Positions 1 to 8,815 of a stretch of 43,828 nucleotides of DNA are shown here, one piece after another (position 1 is the first letter of the stretch; every line of letters begins with the position of its first letter). Location: contig CAIQUS010000200.1 in assembly GCA_903875045.1 (NCBI GenBank), positions 1 to 43,828 of the forward strand, in the 5' to 3' direction. The notes below the pieces were generated by a model that searched no databases, was not told the DNA's origin, and worked only from the letters and a program-made list of their open reading frames with translations. Origin of the DNA: an uncultured Bacteroidales bacterium. GTDB taxonomy: Bacteria > Bacteroidota > Bacteroidia > Bacteroidales > FEN-979. Position numbers and translations under genes: made by a program.

Positions 1-1690
1 ACGGCTCCGACAGCCTCTGTGATTACAGCAGGCGGATCTACAACATTTTGTACTGGCGGGAATGTGATCCTTTCAGGAAATGCAGGTGGAGTTTGGAGTA
101 CCGGCGCCACAACCGCATCAATCACCGTAACAACAGCCGGTGATTATTCAGTAACAAACACCAATGCCTGCGGCAGTGTAACATCCAATCATATTGTGGT
201 AACTATCAATCCGCTGCCAACAGCCTCCGTCATTACAGCAGGCGGAGCAACCTCATTTTGTACCGGTGGCAGTGTTACCCTCTCAGGAAACGTTGGCGGT
301 GTATGGAGCAACGCGGCAACAACCGCATCCATCACCGTAACTGCTTCGGGTGATTATTATGTAACCAACACCAATGCCTGTGGCAGTGTGACATCAAATC
401 ATATCATTGTAACGGTGATCACGGCACCGGTTGCCGCGGTTATTACTGCAGGCGGGGCAACCACATTTTGTACCGGTGGCAGTGTCATCCTTTCCGGAAA
501 TACCGGTGGCGTCTGGAGTACCGGTGCCACAACCGCATCTATTACCGTAACCACGGCCGGCGACTATTCTGTTACCAACACCAATGCTTGCGGCAGTGTA
601 ACTTCCAATCATATTGTGGTAACCATCAATCCGCTGCCAGCAGCCTCCGTCATTACAGCAGGCGGAGCAACCTCATTTTGTACCGGTGGCAGTGTTACCC
701 TCTCAGGAAACGCTGGCGGTGTATGGAGCAACGCGGCAACAACCGCATCCATCACCGTAACTGCTTCGGGTGACTATTATGTAACCAACACCAATGCCTG
801 TGGCAGTGTGACATCAAATCATATCATTGTAACGGTGATCACGGCACCAATTGCCGCGGTTATTACTGCAGGCGGGGCAACCACATTTTGCATCGGTGGC
901 AGTGTCATCCTTTCCGGAAATGCAGGTGGCGTCTGGAGTACCGGTGCCACAACCGCATCAATCACCGTAACAACAGCCGGTGATTATTCAGTAACAAACA
1001 CCAATGCCTGCGGCAGTGTAACTTCGAATCATATTGTGGTAACCATCAATCCGCTGCCAACAGCCTCTGTCATTACAGCAGGCGGAGCAACCTCATTTTG
1101 CACCGGTGGGAGTGTTACCCTTTCAGGAAACGTAGGCGGTGTATGGAGCAACGCGGCAACAACCGCATCCATCACCGTAACTACCACGGGTGACTATTAT
1201 GTAACCAACACAAATGCCTGTGGAAGTGTAACATCAAATCATATCATTGTAACGGTGATCACGGCACCGATTGCCGCGGTTATTACTGCAGGCGGGGCAA
1301 CCACATTTTGCATCGGTGGCAGTGTCATCCTTTCCGGAAATGCAGGTGGCGTCTGGAGTACCGGTGCCACAACCACATCAATCACCGTAACAACAGCCGG
1401 TGATTATTCAGTAACAAACACCAATGCCTGCGGCAGTGTAACTTCCAATCATATTATTGTCACCGTCAACCCGTTGCCAACTGCATCGATCATTACAGCG
1501 GGCGGATCAACCTCATTTTGTACCGGTGGCAGTGTTACCCTTTCAGGAAACGTTGGAGGAACCTGGAGTACCGGAGCAACAACGGCAACCATCACAGTTA
1601 CCACAGGCGGTGACTATTATGTAACCAACACCAATGCCTGTGGAAGTGTCATATCGAATCACATTCTGGTAACAATCAATCTGAGTCCCG
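1..1690 (+). repeat. 210-bp in-frame tandem repeat array with 420-bp higher-order period
   Basis: Eight consecutive 210-bp units encode 70 residues each. Two unit types alternate: one is preceded by INPLP and carries GGVWS-N-A, the other is preceded by VITAP and carries GGVWSTG. This gives a 420-bp higher-order repeat, and blocks 421-840 and 841-1260 are almost identical. The last unit is more diverged. Such near identity indicates recent duplication or gene conversion. Confidence 0.93.
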
Positions 1691-3978
1691 CCGCAAATGC
1701 CGGAGCTGACAGGGCTATTTGCCTGAGTACAGGTACCCAAATTGGTGCTATCGCCGTTCCAGGGAATACCTATAGCTGGATATCTGTTCCATCAGGGTTT
1801 ATTTCAACCATTGCGAATCCAACCGTGAGTCCGATTGTATCAACAACATACACTTTAACAGAAACTGTTACAATAACGGGTTGCCAATACTCAAATTCTG
1901 TGACTGTTACAGTGGATACCGCTCCGGTCATTGTTGTTCAACCTTCTAACCAGGCAGCATGTATCGGCACCTCAGTTAGTTTTTCAGTAACTGTAACCGG
2001 CACAGGTCTAACTTATCAATGGAGGAGAGGCCTTGTTAATCTCATCAACGGAGGAAATATTTCGGGCGCGACCACTGCCATGCTTACCATTAACCCAGTG
2101 GGCTTGTCAGATGGTGCTTCAGACTACAACGTTGTGATCACAGGAACATGTTCTCCAATTGCTACTTCAACAAATGTTTTATTGAACATTAACATCACTC
2201 CGATTGCCTGTGCTACAGCCTGTGTCGGGAGTTCAATAAGCTTTTCCGTGCCCGTTGTAGCGGCAGGACTTACCTATCAATGGAGAAGAGGTGTAACAAA
2301 CCTGATCAACGGAGGGAATATATCAGGTGCAACATCTGCTATCCTTACCATCAATCCGGTGAATATATCCGATGCCGCATCAGATTATAATGTTGTGATC
2401 ACAGGGTTGTGTTTGCCAAATCAGATTACCGTAAATGTTTGTCTGTCTGTTAATACGGCACCTGTACCGACGATAACCGGCCCGGCCACAGTTTGTCTGA
2501 ACTCAACAGGGAATCAGTTTACGACTGAAACAGGCATGACCGGCTATACCTGGACTGTATCGGAAGGTGGTACCATTACTTCAGGCGGGGCAACCAATGT
2601 GATATCGGTAACATGGAATACTACTGGTGCTAAAACTGTAACCGTAAACTATAATAATCAAACCAATTGTAGCGCAATTTCAGCTGCTGTTTTCAATGTA
2701 ACCGTAAATCAGTTGCTTCTTCCAACCATTTCCGGTCTTAATTCAGTATGCCAGGGTACAACCGGTGTTGTTTATACTACCCAGGCAGGATACACAAATT
2801 ATATCTGGACTGTTGCGGCTGGTGGTACCATTACCGCCGGAGGTACTCCGACCAGTAATACGATTACCATTACCTGGAATACATCAGGAGTAAAAACAAT
2901 TACTGTATATTACAGCAATACCATTGGCTGTACCTCCCTGACCTCTGATCCATATAGTGTTATGGTCAATTCCTTACCTGTGCCCACCATTGGCAGTACC
3001 AATGACCCCTGTGTTGGATCGACCGACAATATTTACTACACCGAAAGCGGGCAAAGCAATTATATCTGGACGGTTTCCGCAGGTAGTATTGTTAACGGAC
3101 AAGGAACTAGTACCATCAATGTTACATGGACCGGCATCGGAGCACAAACAGTCAGTATCAACTACACAAGTTCATCCGGCTGTTCCGCCGGTGTTCCATC
3201 TGTTTATAATCTGTTTGTGAATGCCTATCCGGGTGCAGCAGGTACTATTTCAGGTCCTGGCTCAGTATGTACCGGTGCCAGTGGCGTGGTCTATTCTACC
3301 ATACCTGTTGTGAATGCCACCTCTTATACATGGACTTTGCCAACCGGTGCAACCATTGCATCAGGAGCAGGAACAACAAGCATAACCGTAAACTTTGGCA
3401 ATTCTGCAATGGCAGGGAATATAGCTGTTGCCGGAAATAATGGCTGCGGAGATGGTACTTCTTCCAACTTCCCGGTTACAATCCATGCCATTCCGGCAGC
3501 ACCGGTTGTGACTGTTTCCGGCTCAATTTTAACCAGTAGTGCAACTGTTGGTAACCAATGGTACAATGATGGCATCCTAATTCCCGGGGCAACCGGACAA
3601 ACCTATACCGTAACTCTTAATTCCGGATTTTACTGGTGCGTTGTTACCTTGAACGGTTGTTCTTCCGACATTTCAAACAAGGTTTGGATCACGATCGTAG
3701 GCGTGTCGGACCATACCGGTTCTGCATCCTTTAGTATCTATCCTGTTCCCAATAACGGACTATTTACTGTAATGATCAGTTCGCTGGTTGACGAAATTTT
3801 CACGATCACAGTTTACAATCAGATTGGTGTGAAGTTATTCGGTTTGAATAATGCGGCAACGGTTGGTGGTAAATTTGAAACTCAAATTGACCTTCGTCCG
3901 ATAGCCAGTGGAATGTATCTGGTGGTTTTTATGAATAGTGAACATAAAGTTGTCAGGAAAATCTTTGTAAACCAATAA
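1..3978 (+). CDS. Giant repeat surface protein with T9SS sorting domain (5' end outside window)
   Basis: The frame is open from base 1, so the N-terminus lies upstream of the window. The visible 1325 or so residues begin with eight ~70-residue repeats, each with a TFC(T/I)GGSV-like segment, a GGVWS turn and an ACGSVTSNHI-like end. These are followed by PKD/Ig-like domains (about residues 560-1220) with YQWRRG or YTWTV strands and paired cysteines. The last ~85 residues form a type IX secretion C-terminal sorting domain (SIYPVPNNGLFTV, then GVKLFGLNN, GMYLVVF and a basic KVVRKIFVNQ end). Proteins of this build are exported through the Por/T9SS pathway and anchored or released at the cell surface. 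Adhesion or gliding-related roles are inference. A hairpin follows the stop. Truncation is due to the window edge only. Confidence 0.9.
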   Translation, partial: TAPTASVITAGGSTTFCTGGNVILSGNAGGVWSTGATTASITVTTAGDYSVTNTNACGSVTSNHIVVTINPLPTASVITAGGATSFCTGGSVTLSGNVGGVWSNAATTASITVTASGDYYVTNTNACGSVTSNHIIVTVITAPVAAVITAGGATTFCTGGSVILSGNTGGVWSTGATTASITVTTAGDYSVTNTNACGSVTSNHIVVTINPLPAASVITAGGATSFCTGGSVTLSGNAGGVWSNAATTASITVTASGDYYVTNTNACGSVTSNHIIVTVITAPIAAVITAGGATTFCIGGSVILSGNAGGVWSTGATTASITVTTAGDYSVTNTNACGSVTSNHIVVTINPLPTASVITAGGATSFCTGGSVTLSGNVGGVWSNAATTASITVTTTGDYYVTNTNACGSVTSNHIIVTVITAPIAAVITAGGATTFCIGGSVILSGNAGGVWSTGATTTSITVTTAGDYSVTNTNACGSVTSNHIIVTVNPLPTASIITAGGSTSFCTGGSVTLSGNVGGTWSTGATTATITVTTGGDYYVTNTNACGSVISNHILVTINLSPAANAGADRAICLSTGTQIGAIAVPGNTYSWISVPSGFISTIANPTVSPIVSTTYTLTETVTITGCQYSNSVTVTVDTAPVIVVQPSNQAACIGTSVSFSVTVTGTGLTYQWRRGLVNLINGGNISGATTAMLTINPVGLSDGASDYNVVITGTCSPIATSTNVLLNINITPIACATACVGSSISFSVPVVAAGLTYQWRRGVTNLINGGNISGATSAILTINPVNISDAASDYNVVITGLCLPNQITVNVCLSVNTAPVPTITGPATVCLNSTGNQFTTETGMTGYTWTVSEGGTITSGGATNVISVTWNTTGAKTVTVNYNNQTNCSAISAAVFNVTVNQLLLPTISGLNSVCQGTTGVVYTTQAGYTNYIWTVAAGGTITAGGTPTSNTITITWNTSGVKTITVYYSNTIGCTSLTSDPYSVMVNSLPVPTIGSTNDPCVGSTDNIYYTESGQSNYIWTVSAGSIVNGQGTSTINVTWTGIGAQTVSINYTSSSGCSAGVPSVYNLFVNAYPGAAGTISGPGSVCTGASGVVYSTIPVVNATSYTWTLPTGATIASGAGTTSITVNFGNSAMAGNIAVAGNNGCGDGTSSNFPVTIHAIPAAPVVTVSGSILTSSATVGNQWYNDGILIPGATGQTYTVTLNSGFYWCVVTLNGCSSDISNKVWITIVGVSDHTGSASFSIYPVPNNGLFTVMISSLVDEIFTITVYNQIGVKLFGLNNAATVGGKFETQIDLRPIASGMYLVVFMNSEHKVVRKIFVNQ

Positions 3979-4015
3979 GATTATCATACAAAATCATTTT
4001 GGTTTTCACTGTAAA

Positions 4016-4040
4016 GAGGCCGTCCCGCAAGGACGGCCTC
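4016..4040 (+). terminator. Hairpin terminator after the adhesin gene
   Basis: A perfect 10-bp stem (GAGGCCGTCC and GGACGGCCTC) encloses a 5-nt loop, about 38 bp after the stop codon. There is no long T run, so it may act as a 3' end stabiliser as well as a terminator. Confidence 0.7.
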
Positions 4041-4052
4041 TGGCTTTAAGGT

Positions 4053-4136
4053 GTGAATCATGTAACAAATTTCCAAAGTTGTGTAACACTTTACCAGGTG
4101 AATTGACTCAACTTTGTATAGTGAAAAATCATTCAC
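4053..4136 (+). promoter_or_regulatory. Stress-type promoter module, copy 1 (two TGTAAC boxes, -7 element, leader hairpin)
   Basis: TGTAAC occurs at 4061-4066 and 4082-4087, start to start 21 bp, i.e. two helical turns. A CAACTTTGT sequence at 4109-4117 fits the Bacteroidota -7 consensus TAnnTTTGY apart from the first base. GTGAA (4121-4125) and TTCAC (4132-4136) form an inverted repeat at the expected transcript start. The same elements with the same spacings occur upstream of the CsbD gene at 5735-5818. The direct-repeat spacing resembles sites bound by response regulators such as the LytTR family, but the box sequence is not a clear LytTR match. Confidence 0.7.
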
Positions 4137-4152
4137 AACTAAAATCTAAATT

Positions 4153-4593
4153 ATGAAAAATTCAATGCTGGCATTGGCGGCGTGTACGCTCATCACAGGA
4201 GCAATCCTGTCAGGTTGCAGTACCTCTTCACAAAAAGTGGAAGACGCTCAGGAAAATGTTGTGGCGGCAAATCTGGCGCTGGACCAGGCCAATAAAGAGT
4301 ATCTGGCAGACATGGCAAATTACAGACAGGAAACATCAAGCAGGATTGCTGCCAACGAGGAAAGCATCAAAGAGTTTAACGGAAGAATAAAAGAGGAAAA
4401 AAAAGCGGCAAGGGCCGATTTCAAAAAGAAAATTGCTGCATTGGAGCAACAGAATAACGATATGAAAATTCGAATGGATAATTACCGTGAAGAAGGTAAA
4501 GACAAATGGGTCATATTCAAAGCTGAATTTAGTCACGACATGGATGAAATGGGGCAGGCATTTAAAGATTTAACAGTTAAAAATGTTAAATAG
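4153..4593 (+). CDS. Small coiled-coil lipoprotein, hypothetical
   Basis: This 146-residue protein has a signal sequence ending in a lipobox (LSGC, cysteine at residue 22), so it should be lipidated and held at the inner or outer membrane. The rest is hydrophilic, very rich in Lys, Glu and Ala, and predicted to be a long alpha-helical coiled coil (about residues 30-125). No enzymatic motif is visible. It is the first gene behind the TGTAAC-box promoter and precedes YtxH, holin-like and CsbD-type genes, which are commonly induced by envelope or general stress in Bacteroidota. An envelope-stress role is inferred from that company only. Confidence 0.8.
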   Translation: MKNSMLALAACTLITGAILSGCSTSSQKVEDAQENVVAANLALDQANKEYLADMANYRQETSSRIAANEESIKEFNGRIKEEKKAARADFKKKIAALEQQNNDMKIRMDNYREEGKDKWVIFKAEFSHDMDEMGQAFKDLTVKNVK

Positions 4594-4704
4594 CCATCAC
4601 ACAAAAAATAATTAAATGCAATCCGCTGAAATAATTAAGGCAATGGAACCAGTATAAATATAAAGCAATTCATTCACAATTAGAAACACTTAAAAACAAT
4701 CATC

Positions 4705-4983
4705 ATGAACTCAGGAAAAGTTTTTTTAGGCCTTCTGGCAGGTATTGCCGTTGGCGCGACATTAGGGATTTTATTTGCCCCCGATAAAGGTTCAAAAACC
4801 CGGAGCAAAATTTCTCAGAAAAAGGATGACTATGCGGATACATTGGAAGAAAAATTCAATGAATTCACCGAAAGCATCACCGAGAAATTTGACAGTGTAA
4901 GAAATGAAGCCAACAAGGCTGTCAAAAACGGGAAACATAAGGTGGACATGGCCGAAGCAGAGGTGATAGATGCCTTTAAATAA
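4705..4983 (+). CDS. YtxH domain-containing small membrane protein
   Basis: The 92-residue product opens with a single glycine-rich membrane segment (GLLAGIAVGATLGILFAPDK, about residues 9-28) that ends in the LFAPDKGSKTR signature of the YtxH family. A charged helical tail follows, similar to Gram-positive general-stress protein YtxH. Its biochemical role is not established. The leader just upstream repeats a CATTCACAA stretch also found in the leader of the preceding lipoprotein gene. It lies 111 bp after the lipoprotein and immediately before the holin-like gene, and is probably cotranscribed with it. Confidence 0.85.
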   Translation: MNSGKVFLGLLAGIAVGATLGILFAPDKGSKTRSKISQKKDDYADTLEEKFNEFTESITEKFDSVRNEANKAVKNGKHKVDMAEAEVIDAFK

Positions 4984-4987
4984 CAGC

Positions 4988-5329
4988 ATGGAAACCCCGG
5001 CAATGTTAATTGAAGCACTGGTTGAGCGGGCCGAATCTTATGGCAAAACCACGTTCGAACTCTCAAAACTGAAACTGCTGGAGACGACCACCATCGTCGT
5101 CACCTCATTAATCCCTCGAATCAGTGTAATCCTCATGATCTCCTTGTTCATTTTTGTGATGACCATCGGGATTGCGCTGTTGCTTGGCGAACTGCTTGGT
5201 AAAGCTTATTACGGATTCTTTATCGTGGCGGCATTCTACCTTCTGGCGGGCATTGTATTGCATTTTTTTCTCCAGAACTGGATTAAAAAACCGATAAGCG
5301 ATTTAATCATCAAACAAGCACTTCAATAA
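4988..5329 (+). CDS. Phage holin family (holin-X / DUF1469-like) membrane protein
   Basis: The product is about 113 residues, with two strong transmembrane helices (roughly residues 40-65 and 70-95) separated by a short loop with GELLGKAYYG. The N-terminus is amphipathic and resembles the Phage_holin_3_6 family, which is common in bacterial stress operons and not usually phage derived. I prefer the ATG at 4988, because an upstream in-frame ATG at 4970 would overlap the end of the YtxH gene. It is followed 7 bp later by the next small gene. The function is unknown; a membrane-associated stress role is inferred from its neighbours. Confidence 0.75.
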   Translation: METPAMLIEALVERAESYGKTTFELSKLKLLETTTIVVTSLIPRISVILMISLFIFVMTIGIALLLGELLGKAYYGFFIVAAFYLLAGIVLHFFLQNWIKKPISDLIIKQALQ

Positions 5330-5336
5330 AACCCCG

Positions 5337-5738
5337 ATGCAAAAAATTAATTCTGAGACCAGTCTCAGGGAAGCCATTATCCAGCTGGAACGCAAGCGGG
5401 CTTTTGAAGGAGCGCTGCTGAAAGAGGAATTCCGGATTACCCTTGAAGGGTTAAAGCCGGTCAACCTGATTAAAAGTACTTTAAAGGAGGTAGTTGGATC
5501 AGGAGAATTGAAAGACAATGTTGTAAATGCTTCTGTTGGGGCAGGTGCCGGATTTTTGGCTAAAATAATCATTGGCAGTGTTACAAAAAGTCCATTTAAA
5601 AGAATCCTGGGAACAGTGGCAATGTTCGGCATAAAAAATGTAATCGCACGAAATCCTGAAACCGTAAAATCATTGGGGAAGGCATTTTTTAAAATGATCA
5701 GAAATAAGTCGGGGGGCAGGGTTATACAAAACATGTGA
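5337..5738 (+). CDS. Hypothetical protein of the YtxH/holin stress cluster
   Basis: I do not recognise a named domain in this 133-residue protein. The N-terminal third is charged and helical, with many Glu and Lys residues. The middle holds a glycine/alanine-rich amphipathic stretch (NASVGAGAGFLAKIIIG, about residues 64-80) and a second weakly hydrophobic segment (ILGTVAMFGIKNVIA). The C-terminus is basic. Its position, 7 bp after the holin-like gene and before the CsbD promoter module, suggests that it is the last gene of the small stress operon and probably works with the membrane. Genes of similar size and composition often follow holin-like genes in Bacteroidota. Confidence 0.7.
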   Translation: MQKINSETSLREAIIQLERKRAFEGALLKEEFRITLEGLKPVNLIKSTLKEVVGSGELKDNVVNASVGAGAGFLAKIIIGSVTKSPFKRILGTVAMFGIKNVIARNPETVKSLGKAFFKMIRNKSGGRVIQNM

Positions 5739-5818
5739 ATAATGTAACTCTTCCATGAAATTGTGTAACGCTTTCCATTATGATTAATCTGAACTTTGCC
5801 CTGTGAAATGTTTTTCAC
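5735..5818 (+). promoter_or_regulatory. Stress-type promoter module, copy 2, upstream of csbD-like gene
   Basis: TGTAAC boxes at 5743-5748 and 5764-5769 are 21 bp apart. GAACTTTGC at 5791-5799 fits the -7 element. GTGAA (5803-5807) and TTCAC (5814-5818) enclose six bases. Every element sits at the same relative position as in the module at 4053-4136, and a GTGAAT is also kept 26 bp before the second TTGTGTAAC. Conserved blocks separated by diverged bases argue for a selected regulatory unit rather than a recent DNA duplication. Confidence 0.7.
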
Positions 5819-5857
5819 ACCTGTCCCCCCAGTTGCGGGAATAAAAAATAAAACAAA

Positions 5858-6043
5858 ATGAATACTACAGAAGTTAAAGGAAACTGGAATGAGCAGAAAG
5901 GCTTGCTCAAACAGAAATTCGCGGTCCTGACGGACAATGACCTGATGTTTGAAGAAGGCCAAAAGGATGAAATGTTTGGCAAACTTCAAATCAAACTAGG
6001 AAAAACAAAAGAAGAAATGCACAAAATCATCAGTACGCTTTGA
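5858..6043 (+). CDS. CsbD family stress protein
   Basis: This is a 61-residue hydrophilic protein matching the CsbD-like family: an N-terminal VKGNWNEQKGLLKQKF segment and a C-terminal stretch ending in GKTKEEMHKIIS. CsbD proteins are small general-stress proteins (sigma-B controlled in Bacillus) of unknown biochemical activity. The length is usual for the family. It has its own promoter module, shared with the lipoprotein gene at 4153, and is closed by a strong terminator, so it forms a single-gene unit coregulated with the upstream cluster. Confidence 0.88.
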   Translation: MNTTEVKGNWNEQKGLLKQKFAVLTDNDLMFEEGQKDEMFGKLQIKLGKTKEEMHKIISTL

Positions 6044-6066
6044 TCGTTTGGTTTTTGCATGGGATT

Positions 6067-6101
6067 CCGTTTAGCTTAAAATTTGGCTAAACGGTTTTTT
6101 T
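6067..6101 (+). terminator. Rho-independent terminator after the CsbD gene
   Basis: A 9-bp stem (CCGTTTAGC / GCTAAACGG) with a 10-nt loop is followed directly by seven T residues. Confidence 0.9.
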
Positions 6102-6103
6102 AT

Positions 6104-6136
6104 TTTTATGTGATATCAGAATAACCATATCTTTGT
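6104..6136 (+). promoter_or_regulatory. Candidate promoter of the sensor-kinase operon
   Basis: TATCTTTGT at 6128-6136 matches TAnnTTTGY exactly. TTTT at 6104-6107 stands where the -33 TTTG is expected. The start codon of the kinase gene lies about 73 bp downstream. Confidence 0.5.
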
Positions 6137-6208
6137 TGTTACAACTGTATGGAGTGGCAATTCACACTGACAATGTTGGGCCCATCCGGCAGGACGCTTG
6201 AAAGATAG

Positions 6209-8815
6209 ATGGAAATGAACCAAGACGAACAAATTTCTGAATCCCTCCACTTGCCTGTGGACAATGGAACATCACCTGAGCCTGAAATTTCGACAGGGAC
6301 CAATCGTGAAATGACCAGCAGCAGGAAAACGGTAAACGAATTAAAAGATAAAACGAACCTGCTCACAAACCTGATCCTTAATTTACAGGAGGGTATTTTG
6401 CTCGAGGATGCAAACCGGACAGTTATATTAACCAATCAGCAATTCTGCGATATGTTTGGCATCCAAGGATCTCCTGAATCACTTATAGGAGCCGATTGTT
6501 CCAACGCAGCCGAACCAAATAAGGTTTTCTTCAAAAATCCTGATCAGTTCATTGCTAAAATCAATATGCTCCTGGCACACAAAATTGCCATGTTTAATGA
6601 TCCGCTGGAATTAATTGATGGCCGGCATTTCGAACGGGATTATATCCCGACTTATCTGGATAACCAATATAGCGGTCATTTGTGGAAATACAGGGATGTT
6701 ACCGAACGTAAAAAAGCAGAACAGGTTATTCACGATCTCAACGCCAACCTTGCTTTCACAGTCAATGAAAGAACAGCCCAATTACAGGTAACCAATGAAA
6801 ACCTGCAGAAAGAAATAGAGGAGCATAAATGGGCGAGAGAGGCGCTGCAGCAAAGCATTCTGATTGCTGAACGTGATATAACAGATCGCAAAAAAGCAGA
6901 AGCGTTACTTGAACAAACGCGGCAGAATTACCAGACTTTTTTCAATACCATAGATGATTTTCTATTCGTGCTTGACGAAAAAGGGAATATCATCCACACC
7001 AACTCCACCGTGACCCAGAGGCTGGAATATTCGACCGATGAGCTTAACGGAATGTCGGTTCTGGAGGTGCATCCTGTTGAACGCAGAGAGGAGGCCGGCC
7101 GGATTGTCGGGGAGATGCTGACTGGCAAAGCTGATTTTTGCCCTGTGCCTCTCATTACAAAATCTTGTAAACCCATCCCCGTTGAAACGAGGGTAAAACA
7201 TGGTTATTGGGATGGTAAGCCAGTGATTTTCGGTGTGAGCAAGGATGTGTCGAAACTCCACTTATCGGAGGAGAAATTTTCAAAAGCTTTTCATACAAGT
7301 GCTGCAATGATGGCCATATCAACTTACCATGATGGCAGATTCATTGATGTGAACAACGCTGTTTTGAAGGTCCTGGGTTATTCCCGCGATGAAATCATTG
7401 GTCAGTCATCAACAAAACTTAAACTATATCCTGATGCGGAATTCCGAAATAAAATTATTACAAAATTGGAACAAAACATTCCGGTCAGGGATGTTGAAGC
7501 AGTATTAATAACGAAATCGGGGGCTCCGATTATTGGCCTGTTTTCTGCTTCATCTATATATATTGGAAACGATTTGTGCTTGTTAACAGTAGTGGTTGAT
7601 ATTTCTGAGATAAAAAGAACAGAAGAAGATTTAAGGAAAGCTAGGATTGAGGCTGACAAGGCAAATCAGGCAAAGAGCGAATTCCTTTCTCGTATGAGCC
7701 ATGAATTACGTACACCCATGAATTCAATACTTGGTTTCGCCCAGTTAATGAAGATGGGAGAGTTGAACCCGACCCAAAGAAATAATGTCAGCCATATCCT
7801 GAACAGTGGAAAACATTTGCTCAACCTCATCAATGAAGTGCTCGATATTGCAGGAATCGAAGCCGGCCGGCTCAAACTCTCACTGGAACCTGTCAATTTA
7901 TACAGTTTGATTTGGGAAATGATCGAAATCGTTCAGCCAATCGCCGCACAACGCAATGGGGTTATTGAGTGTGACCAACCGAAGGACAGCGGGCTTTTTG
8001 TTATGTCAGACAGCCAGCGATTGAAACAAGTCCTCCTTAATCTGTTCGATAACGCAGTTAAGTATGGTAGTGAAGGTGGTTCTGTGACTATAACAACCCG
8101 TTTGTTACAAAAGGGGGACCCTGAAATTTCCATGGTAAGGGTTTTAATTCACGATACAGGTTTTGGCATTCAGCCTGAAAACCTGGATAAACTCTTTCTG
8201 CCCTTCGAACGGATTGGTGCAGAAAATAGCGCAACACAGGGCACCGGACTCGGGTTAACGGTGGTTAAAAAGCTGATGGATGCCATGGGGGGGACAATCG
8301 GTGTGGAAAGTACCGATGGCCATGGAAACACTTTTTGGATTGAACTTCCACAAGCCGAAGAACCGAAAACGGGATCGAAACAAACCAAAGAAAATCCACC
8401 TTCTGATGTCCTGTTGAATGGCAAAACCGGAACGATTTTATACATCGAAGACAATGTTTCAAATGCCGAACTGGTTGAAGAAATCATAGGAAATCATCGT
8501 CCGGAAATCCGGATATTTACCTCTGTTTATGGAATGCAGGCAGTCAAACTGGCAAAGGATTATCTGCCTGATTTGATATTGCTTGATCTCGATTTGCCCG
8601 ATATCCCGGGGAGCAAGGTGTTGGAAAACCTTCACGAAAACGATCAGACAAAAGCAATTCCTGTCGTCATTATCAGCGCAGATGCGATGTCTGATACAAT
8701 TGAACATCATATGAATGCAGGAGCGATGGATTATCTGACCAAACCAATTGATATCAATATGTTTTTGCAGGTTGTGGATGAATGGATCGGAGAAAAGGGA
8801 AAGAGTCATAGATAA
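6209..8815 (+). CDS. Hybrid sensor histidine kinase, PAS-PAS-PAS-HisKA-HATPase-REC
   Basis: This 868-residue soluble hybrid kinase has no clear transmembrane segment. Three PAS-type domains lie at about residues 50-165, 238-350 and 355-475, joined by helical linkers. HisKA follows, with the H-box SHELRTPMN (phospho-acceptor His498). HATPase has the N box (DNAVKYG) and the G boxes DTGFGI and GTGLGL, ending near residue 715. The C-terminal receiver (about 740-862) has ILYIEDN and LLDLDLPD, with Asp793 as the likely phospho-acceptor. The last base of its stop codon is the first base of the next ATG, so translation of the following kinase is coupled. The signal is unknown. PAS domains and a cytosolic location suggest an internal cue such as redox state or small ligands. 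Confidence 0.92.
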   Translation: MEMNQDEQISESLHLPVDNGTSPEPEISTGTNREMTSSRKTVNELKDKTNLLTNLILNLQEGILLEDANRTVILTNQQFCDMFGIQGSPESLIGADCSNAAEPNKVFFKNPDQFIAKINMLLAHKIAMFNDPLELIDGRHFERDYIPTYLDNQYSGHLWKYRDVTERKKAEQVIHDLNANLAFTVNERTAQLQVTNENLQKEIEEHKWAREALQQSILIAERDITDRKKAEALLEQTRQNYQTFFNTIDDFLFVLDEKGNIIHTNSTVTQRLEYSTDELNGMSVLEVHPVERREEAGRIVGEMLTGKADFCPVPLITKSCKPIPVETRVKHGYWDGKPVIFGVSKDVSKLHLSEEKFSKAFHTSAAMMAISTYHDGRFIDVNNAVLKVLGYSRDEIIGQSSTKLKLYPDAEFRNKIITKLEQNIPVRDVEAVLITKSGAPIIGLFSASSIYIGNDLCLLTVVVDISEIKRTEEDLRKARIEADKANQAKSEFLSRMSHELRTPMNSILGFAQLMKMGELNPTQRNNVSHILNSGKHLLNLINEVLDIAGIEAGRLKLSLEPVNLYSLIWEMIEIVQPIAAQRNGVIECDQPKDSGLFVMSDSQRLKQVLLNLFDNAVKYGSEGGSVTITTRLLQKGDPEISMVRVLIHDTGFGIQPENLDKLFLPFERIGAENSATQGTGLGLTVVKKLMDAMGGTIGVESTDGHGNTFWIELPQAEEPKTGSKQTKENPPSDVLLNGKTGTILYIEDNVSNAELVEEIIGNHRPEIRIFTSVYGMQAVKLAKDYLPDLILLDLDLPDIPGSKVLENLHENDQTKAIPVVIISADAMSDTIEHHMNAGAMDYLTKPIDINMFLQVVDEWIGEKGKSHR

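Noticed and set aside
1-1690. Regular repeats considered as a CRISPR array
   Set aside because: The units are 210 bp, contiguous and in frame, with no spacers; they encode protein repeats.
4053-4136. TGTAAC boxes as firm LytTR sites
   Set aside because: The 21-bp spacing fits, but the box sequence does not match the known LytTR consensus well, and no LytTR regulator is encoded in the window.
4970-5329. Holin-like gene as evidence of a prophage
   Set aside because: The family is widespread in bacterial stress operons, and neighbours are YtxH and CsbD genes, not lysis or structural genes.
5303-5989. 228-codon open frame on the minus strand
   Set aside because: It is antisense to the small stress genes and across their promoter; the composition is that of a shadow frame, and the plus-strand genes have clear family matches.
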